Shown here in pieces: positions 59,337 through 64,000 of a DNA stretch of 64,000 nt; the first letter of the stretch is position 1, and each line of letters begins with the position of its first letter. A program made the position numbers and the translations under genes. The stretch is from Pseudomonadota bacterium. Lineage in GTDB: Bacteria; Pseudomonadota; Gammaproteobacteria; Steroidobacterales; Steroidobacteraceae. The stretch is taken from NCBI GenBank assembly GCA_023433705.1, contig JAEYUC010000108.1, forward strand, positions 1 to 64,000. The letters are read 5' to 3'. The notes under the pieces are model-generated. The model did no database searches and was not told the DNA's origin. It was given only the letters and a program-made list of their open reading frames with translations.

Positions 59337-60095
59337 TTAGCCCTTGTCGGGGGACGCGGCGCCCTGGAGGGCCGCGAACCGCTTGCGGTTCTTGAGCTCG
59401 ATCAACCAGTGGATGTTGCCGAGCGAAGCCAGCGCGAACAGCGCGAAATGCAGGAATCCCGGCTTGTTGAGGCGCTCGAGCTGGGCGCCGTCGAGCTTGG
59501 CCAGGCGCTCCTCGCTGATCGAGAAGAATCCCGGCAGTTTGTATTTCGTGCGCTCGTCGAGCTGCACGTCGATTTCCATCGGCTCGACCAGGCCCGCTTC
59601 CTCGAAAGCCTTGAACATCGGGCCGACCGCCGCGGTGCCCCGGTAGATGAGCTGCAGCAGTCGATTCGCGCGATCCAGGTAGGGCGAGTTGCCGCCGTGT
59701 TTGAGGAACACCGGCTCGCCTTCCGTCGCGCTGATGCGCGGATGATCGAGATCGACGTGGACCACAGGCTCGTTGACGACTTCGCCGTCTCGGTCGGTCT
59801 TGCGGAATCCGATCAGGAAAGGTCCGCGCTGGTTCACCGCGGGCACATAGCGCGCGTTCCAGCCGCTGTCGCCGAGGAACAGGTTCTCGTCCTTCTCGAA
59901 GCCCAGCAGCGCGACGGCTTGCAGGTTTCCGTTCGAGTCCTTGCGAAACAGGATCGGGTATTCGCGCTGAACGTGGACGAACTCGGTCGGAAACACGAGT
60001 ACGTGATTGACGTTGTCGCCGAACTCGGCGGAGAAGCCGGTCCGGACCTTCAGATCCTTGTGCGCGACGTTGTCGAGCAGCACGGTGCGAGTCAT
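59337..60095 (-). CDS. sapC: SapC-family protein
   Basis: This 252-residue protein matches the SapC family. The N terminus reads HVLVFPTEFVHVQREYPILF, then GFEKDENLFLGDSGWNARYVP and GPFLIGF, with a C-terminal LIELKNRKRFAAL. No signal peptide or membrane helix is obvious, so it is probably cytoplasmic. Named after a Campylobacter S-layer-linked protein, its biochemical role is not established. It follows the TonB receptor by 140 nt that contain two hairpins, and it is first in a tight four-gene run with the cupin and halogenase genes. Confidence 0.88.
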   Translation of the reverse strand: MTRTVLLDNVAHKDLKVRTGFSAEFGDNVNHVLVFPTEFVHVQREYPILFRKDSNGNLQAVALLGFEKDENLFLGDSGWNARYVPAVNQRGPFLIGFRKTDRDGEVVNEPVVHVDLDHPRISATEGEPVFLKHGGNSPYLDRANRLLQLIYRGTAAVGPMFKAFEEAGLVEPMEIDVQLDERTKYKLPGFFSISEERLAKLDGAQLERLNKPGFLHFALFALASLGNIHWLIELKNRKRFAALQGAASPDKG

Positions 60096-60124
60096 CGAGT
60101 GTCTTCCGATTCGATTGTTGTGAA

Positions 60125-60155
60125 AGGAAAAGCCCCTCCGAGGAGGGGCTTTCCA
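60125..60155 (-). terminator. Terminator hairpin between TonB receptor and sapC
   Basis: An 11-bp GC-rich stem (AAAGCCCCTCC/GGAGGGGCTTT, 60129-60152) with a very small loop is followed on the minus strand by TTTTCCTTTC. It would end or attenuate the TonB transcript before sapC, giving less of the downstream enzymes than of the receptor. Confidence 0.65.
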
Positions 60156-60197
60156 GATTGCCGTCTGATCTCCGGGCCACCGAAGCCCGGCTCGGAC

Positions 60198-60226
60198 GGG
60201 GTGCTGAAGAAGACCTTCAGCACCCC
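60198..60226 (-). other. Hairpin just after the TonB receptor stop
   Basis: A perfect 12-bp stem (GGGGTGCTGAAG at 60198-60209 with CTTCAGCACCCC at 60215-60226, 5-nt loop) begins 10 nt past the receptor stop codon. It has no T run, so RNA protection or processing is as likely as termination. Confidence 0.6.
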
Positions 60227-60235
60227 ACCGGATGA

Positions 60236-63200
60236 TCAGAACTTGTAGCGCGCACCCAGGGCGTAGCGCGGCGAGAGCTCGTAAGCCCAGATCGTCATGT
60301 TGGACTTGCGGCGGTACTCGCGATGGTCTTCGCCCGTGATGTTGATGCCATCAAAGAACACCTGGAAGTTGTCATTGATGTCATACGACACGCTGAGGTC
60401 GATCTGACCGAACGAGTCCGTGAACTGCGGGCTGCGGCTGCCGCCCTGGTTCGTACCGTTCAGGAACTTGTCACGCCAGTTGTACGCGATACGCGCCGAG
60501 AGGCCGTACTTCTCGTACATCGCCGTGAAGTTCGCGGTATCCGACAGACCCACCAGCGCGAACTGGTTTTCGTTCGGATCCTGACCCGGATCGGCATTCA
60601 CGTCGCCGTTCACGATCGTGTAGCTGGCCGCGAGACCGAAGCCACTGCCTCCGAAGAAGTGCTGCGCCGCGAATTCCCATCCGAAGATGTTGCCTTCGCG
60701 ATCGTTGATCGGCGTCGTCACGCGGAACTGCATTTCCGGATCCACGCCCGGCTCACCGACCACGTCGTACAGACCGAGGATCTGGTCGACGTAGGTCTGC
60801 GGCAGCTGGATGACGCCGGTCATCGGGTTCGGCGCCAGGTTGGCTTCGAACTCGGCGCGCGCCGCCGCCACGTCACCGCCGTTCGCGTCGATCAACGCGA
60901 CCATGGTGAACAGGTGAGCAGGCGAACGGTCGACTTCGAGCGCGTCGATCACCGACAAGGCCGAGGCCGAGCGCGTGCCCGGAGCACCCGAAGTCGGGTC
61001 GAGCAGGCCGTACAGCGGCTGGGTGAACACGGCCGAGCCGAGGAAGTTCTTCACGGTCTTGTCGAAGAAGCCCACGGACACGTAGCTGTCGTCCTTGTAG
61101 TAGTACTCCAACGAAACGTCGAAGTTCTGCGACTCGAGCGGCAGCAGGCCCGGATCCTGGCGGTTGCCACCCGTCTGTCCACCGAGGACAGTCGGGTTGT
61201 TCGGGGCGCCGGCGTTGACCGACGCGAACAGGTTTCCGTACGGAACGCGGCCGATGGTCTCGCTATAGGAGAAGCGCGAGACCAGCTTGTCCGTGATGTC
61301 GACCTTGATGTCGAGGTTCGGCAGCAGGTGCTTGTACTTGCCGCTACCCGTGACGTCCGTCAGGCCGCTGAACGTGATCAGGAAGTCGTTGTCCGCGGTC
61401 CAGAGGATGCCGGTCGGCACCGACTGCAGCGCGGTGGAATCGACTTCCGTCTCTTCCCAGCGCAGACCGCCGTTGATCTGGACGGGGCGTCCGAGCAATT
61501 CCGTCTCAACGCCGAACTGAGCGTAGAACGCGAGGATGTCCTCGTTCACCCAGTTCTCGTTGTCGTTCACCTGGACCGCCTTGTTGTGCGGGGCGCCCGC
61601 GTAGATCGGCGTCAGGATCGAGTACAGCTCGGTGGCGTCGGCACGGAACGCGATGTTGGCCTGGCCGACACCGAAGTCGTCGAAGCGGCAGGACATACAG
61701 AACGCTTCGACCACGCCCGGGGCGTACAGCTCGATGTCGCGCGGGTTGGAAACACCCCACGTGCCGAGGTCCTGCTGCGTGGTGCGACCACGCGTGTAGA
61801 CCTCCGTCTTGCGGTAGTTACCGCCGAACGTCAGGCTGCTGTTCTCGAAATTGATGGTGTAACGCAGATCGGCTTCATCGACGTCCATCTCCTGCCACTG
61901 CGAGGAGCTGCGCGAGACCTGCGAACCGAGGTCCTGCACGTTGAGGATGCCGTCGTTGTTGCCCTTCACCGCGTCGCTGAACGTGTAGCTCTGGACCGGG
62001 AACGCGTCCGAGCCGTCCCAGCTGACCGAGTGCTGCGAGATGACCGGCGCGGCAAACGTCACGAAGGTCGAAGAATGACCCAGCGGGTTGTTCGGCGAGG
62101 ACTTCGCGTTGTCGGTGTGATAGTCGAGACGCAGCGTGCCGGTGTCCGTGATCGCCCACTCGGCGTTGAAGCCGAGAGAGTCGAACTCGTCTTTCTGGTT
62201 ACGGTGCGTCTGCTCGAAGCCCATGTCCTTCTGGCCGTCGTTGTTCTCTTGCATGAACGTCGCGGCGGACACGGCACCCGTGTTGTCGAACACGATCTGG
62301 TCGAACGGCGTCGCAAACCAGTTGGTCTGCTCGTAACGCAGTTCCTCACTCTCGGTGTTGAAGTACGTGTAGTCGAGGGTCAGGGTGAGCGAGTCGACCG
62401 GGCGGAACTGCACGACCGCCTGCGCGTTGATGCGCTCGCGGCTGAGGTCCGACACGTCGTAGCGGCTGTCCTGCGGAATCGCGAACAGCTGGCCGGGGGC
62501 CGGCGGGTTCACGTAGTTCGCGGGGTTGCCGCCGGCACGGACGATGCTGGTCTCGCCCATGAAGTTGTTGCTCTGGCGCACGACCCAGTCGTTCGTCTGA
62601 CCGATGGCCGAGCCCGAATCGCGCTTCGAGTAGCCGGCGAAGAGGCCCACGCCGAACGACTCGGAGTCATTGGTCCAGCTGAACAGACCGCTGGCTTCCG
62701 GAGTGATGTCGCTGCCTTCCTCGTTGCTGGTGTCCATCACACCATTCGCGGACACGGAGGCCTGGAGCCCGGGAGTGTCGAGAGGACGACGGGTCTTGAC
62801 GTTGATCGTCGCGCCGATGCCGCCCGACGGGATGATCGCCTGGCCGGTCTTGTACACCTCGAGGCCCGACACCGCTTCGGCGGCGATGTTCGAGAAGTCG
62901 AAGCTGCGGCCCTGGCCGCCCGAGAAGTTGTCACGGTTACCCGTGAGGTTCACTTCCGCGGTCGGAACCGTACGGCCGTTCAACGTGACGAGGTTGAAGC
63001 CCGGGCCGAAGCCGCGGACCGTGACCTGCGCGCCTTCGCCGTTCTGACGGTCGATGGACACGCCGGGAATACGCTGCAGCGATTCGGCAAGGTTCGAGTC
63101 AGGGAACTTGCCGATGTCCTCGGCAGTAATCGCGTCGACGACACCAATCGCGTCGCGCTTGATTTCCATTGACTGGATCAAGGATCCGCGCAGACCGGTG

Positions 63201-63319
63201 ACGACGACTTCCTCGAGCTCCTCACCGCCCTGCTCTTGAGCAAACACAGGGTTGATGAGCACTGCGCCACCAACGATGGTGAACAGCGCCTTGGAAGTTA
63301 ACTTGGGATTGAATTTCAT
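60236..63319 (-). CDS. TonB-dependent receptor, Xanthomonas/Caulobacter long type
   Basis: This 1027-residue outer-membrane receptor has a signal peptide (ALFTIVGGAVLINPVFA) and the TonB-box-like LEEVVVTGLRGSL. The plug contains AITAEDIGKFPDSNLAESLQ, RIPGVSIDRQNGEG and VRGFGPGFNLVTLNGRTVP. The barrel has two Cys close together (AFCMSCRF) and a terminal Phe (YALGARYKF). GGAGGAG precedes the ATG. A LacI-type palindrome lies about 400 nt upstream, matching those by aguA and the xylose symporter, so xylooligosaccharides are a plausible cargo. SapC, cupin and halogenase genes follow on the same strand. Confidence 0.9.
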   Translation of the reverse strand: MKFNPKLTSKALFTIVGGAVLINPVFAQEQGGEELEEVVVTGLRGSLIQSMEIKRDAIGVVDAITAEDIGKFPDSNLAESLQRIPGVSIDRQNGEGAQVTVRGFGPGFNLVTLNGRTVPTAEVNLTGNRDNFSGGQGRSFDFSNIAAEAVSGLEVYKTGQAIIPSGGIGATINVKTRRPLDTPGLQASVSANGVMDTSNEEGSDITPEASGLFSWTNDSESFGVGLFAGYSKRDSGSAIGQTNDWVVRQSNNFMGETSIVRAGGNPANYVNPPAPGQLFAIPQDSRYDVSDLSRERINAQAVVQFRPVDSLTLTLDYTYFNTESEELRYEQTNWFATPFDQIVFDNTGAVSAATFMQENNDGQKDMGFEQTHRNQKDEFDSLGFNAEWAITDTGTLRLDYHTDNAKSSPNNPLGHSSTFVTFAAPVISQHSVSWDGSDAFPVQSYTFSDAVKGNNDGILNVQDLGSQVSRSSSQWQEMDVDEADLRYTINFENSSLTFGGNYRKTEVYTRGRTTQQDLGTWGVSNPRDIELYAPGVVEAFCMSCRFDDFGVGQANIAFRADATELYSILTPIYAGAPHNKAVQVNDNENWVNEDILAFYAQFGVETELLGRPVQINGGLRWEETEVDSTALQSVPTGILWTADNDFLITFSGLTDVTGSGKYKHLLPNLDIKVDITDKLVSRFSYSETIGRVPYGNLFASVNAGAPNNPTVLGGQTGGNRQDPGLLPLESQNFDVSLEYYYKDDSYVSVGFFDKTVKNFLGSAVFTQPLYGLLDPTSGAPGTRSASALSVIDALEVDRSPAHLFTMVALIDANGGDVAAARAEFEANLAPNPMTGVIQLPQTYVDQILGLYDVVGEPGVDPEMQFRVTTPINDREGNIFGWEFAAQHFFGGSGFGLAASYTIVNGDVNADPGQDPNENQFALVGLSDTANFTAMYEKYGLSARIAYNWRDKFLNGTNQGGSRSPQFTDSFGQIDLSVSYDINDNFQVFFDGINITGEDHREYRRKSNMTIWAYELSPRYALGARYKF

Positions 63320-63826
63320 GATCGGATGTCTCCTCCGCACTCGTACATCTTTCTGGGTAGTTTTAAAAAACCGGGATCAACAGGAAAACGAAACCGGTGA
63401 ATGGTCGATCACGTCGACAACGACAGCAGGGAGAGAGTGCTGCGTGGATCGCAGACTCGAATGGCATGACAGGCTCACGCCTGAAAAGCTGAATGCAGCA
63501 ATGCGCAATGCGCGCTCCCCCTCGTCGTGCGCCGAGGATAAATCAGCTTGTGTACAAAAGTCCACGCTCCTGTTTTCTTACGACGGAGACATCGTTGTGG
63601 ACATAAGCCATCGCAATAGTTTGGCGAATCAGATAGTTAGCAGGGGGCAGTGGACAATTCGCCGCATTCGTCCCGAGGGTGGGGCGAATAATGAAACACA
63701 AAAAAGCAACAGTTTCTGCTAGCGCTAACGTAGCGCATGTGAATCGCATCGCAACATGACGCACGCAGCATTGACTGGAGCCGCCTGGGGGGTGGTGAGG
63801 GCCGCGGAATCTGCAATCATCCGCGC
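63320..63826. other. 507-bp divergent regulatory region between TonB receptor and second SapC-like gene
   Basis: This stretch is clearly more AT-rich than coding DNA and has no convincing gene. It contains the LacI-type site at 63717-63730. It should hold promoters for the receptor on the left and the SapC-like gene on the right. No T-run terminator is seen. Confidence 0.6.
63717..63730. promoter_or_regulatory. LacI-family operator candidate upstream of TonB receptor
   Basis: TGCTAGCGCTAACG is the best-conserved example in the window of the TGNTANCGCTANCR palindrome (others at 44432 and 45643). It lies 97 nt before the right-hand SapC-like gene and about 400 nt before the TonB receptor start. 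Confidence 0.6.
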
Positions 63827-64000
63827 ATGCCACGCTTGGAAAACCTGGACCGGACGGTCCACAAGAACATTCGCATCGACAACGAGCTCGCCTTTGCCGC
63901 CTGCAAGGGCATCAGCATGTGCGCGGTCGGCCTCCACGAGATCCCGCGCCTGGTCGTCGAATACCCCATCGTATTCACGAAGAACGAGAATGCCGACCAG
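63827..64000 (+). CDS. SapC-family protein, partial (runs off right edge)
   Basis: The first 58 codons read as a SapC N terminus: TVHKNIRIDNELAFAACKG, then CAVGLHEIPRLVVEYPIVF, which lines up with FPTEFVHVQREYPILF of the sapC at 59337-60095. No stop occurs before the window ends. It is divergent from the TonB receptor and has the LacI-type site 97 nt upstream. A second SapC beside the same receptor suggests the locus continues to the right with another gene set. Confidence 0.7.
   Translation, partial: MPRLENLDRTVHKNIRIDNELAFAACKGISMCAVGLHEIPRLVVEYPIVFTKNENADQ

Noticed and set aside
1..64000. CRISPR arrays, insertion sequences, integrases, prophage genes or rRNA.
   Set aside because: No regularly spaced repeats, transposase or integrase motifs, or rRNA signatures were seen on either strand.

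Overview
The window is about two-thirds GC and almost fully coding. It looks like chromosome from a heterotrophic, carbohydrate-degrading gammaproteobacterium. The evidence is a birA-coaX-SPOR-tRNA-Thr(UGU) block, very long TonB-dependent receptors of the Xanthomonas/Caulobacter type, a PEP-CTERM sorting motif, and TonB/SapC/cupin/halogenase gene sets. I would guess a Steroidobacteraceae- or Xanthomonadales-like organism, but no 16S or other decisive marker is present. I see no insertion sequence, phage gene or CRISPR array.

Layout. 1-9485: a GlcNAc/chitin-sugar locus made of two divergent operons. One holds a secreted GH20 hexosaminidase, an EIIA-HPr-EI fusion and a PTS EIICB transporter. 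The other holds a GntR regulator, a SIS-domain deaminase and NagA. 9486-15087: a methyltransferase, a truncated PEP-CTERM gene joined to the 3' end of tRNA-Thr, then SPOR, coaX, birA, plsY and a CtlX-like hydrolase on the minus strand. 15134-23647: a 2-oxoglutarate dioxygenase followed by what reads as a nucleic-acid/nucleoside scavenging set: a concentrative nucleoside transporter, thymidine kinase, TonB receptor, secreted EEP nuclease/phosphatase, and a secreted HAD phosphatase-EEP fusion. 23705-26410: a membrane GGDEF-EAL protein.

26750-63319 is best explained as an approximately 36-kb glucuronoxylan side-chain and xylose region. Uronate branch: two TonB receptors, a FadR-type GntR regulator, ExuT, UxaC, UxuB, a ManD-type mannonate dehydratase, KdgK and Eda take glucuronate to pyruvate and glyceraldehyde-3-phosphate. 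Polymer-processing branch: a GH67 alpha-glucuronidase and a CE15 glucuronoyl esterase in one operon. Xylose branch: a LacI regulator, a sugar/H+ symporter and a complete Weimberg set, xylX-xylA-xylB-xylC-xylD, convert xylose to 2-oxoglutarate without isomerase or xylulokinase. At the right end a minus-strand TonB receptor is followed by SapC, a JmjC/cupin-like protein and two tandem flavin halogenase homologues. A second SapC-like gene starts divergently and runs off the window.

Regulatory sequence ties the parts together. A LacI-type 14-mer (TGNTANCGCTANCR) occurs by agu67/lacI, by the sugar symporter, and upstream of the right-hand TonB receptor. An 18-nt FadR-like site recurs upstream of the two central TonB receptors. 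Two nearly identical terminator hairpins bracket that receptor/regulator block. No endoxylanase or beta-xylosidase is visible here, so backbone cleavage must be encoded elsewhere.
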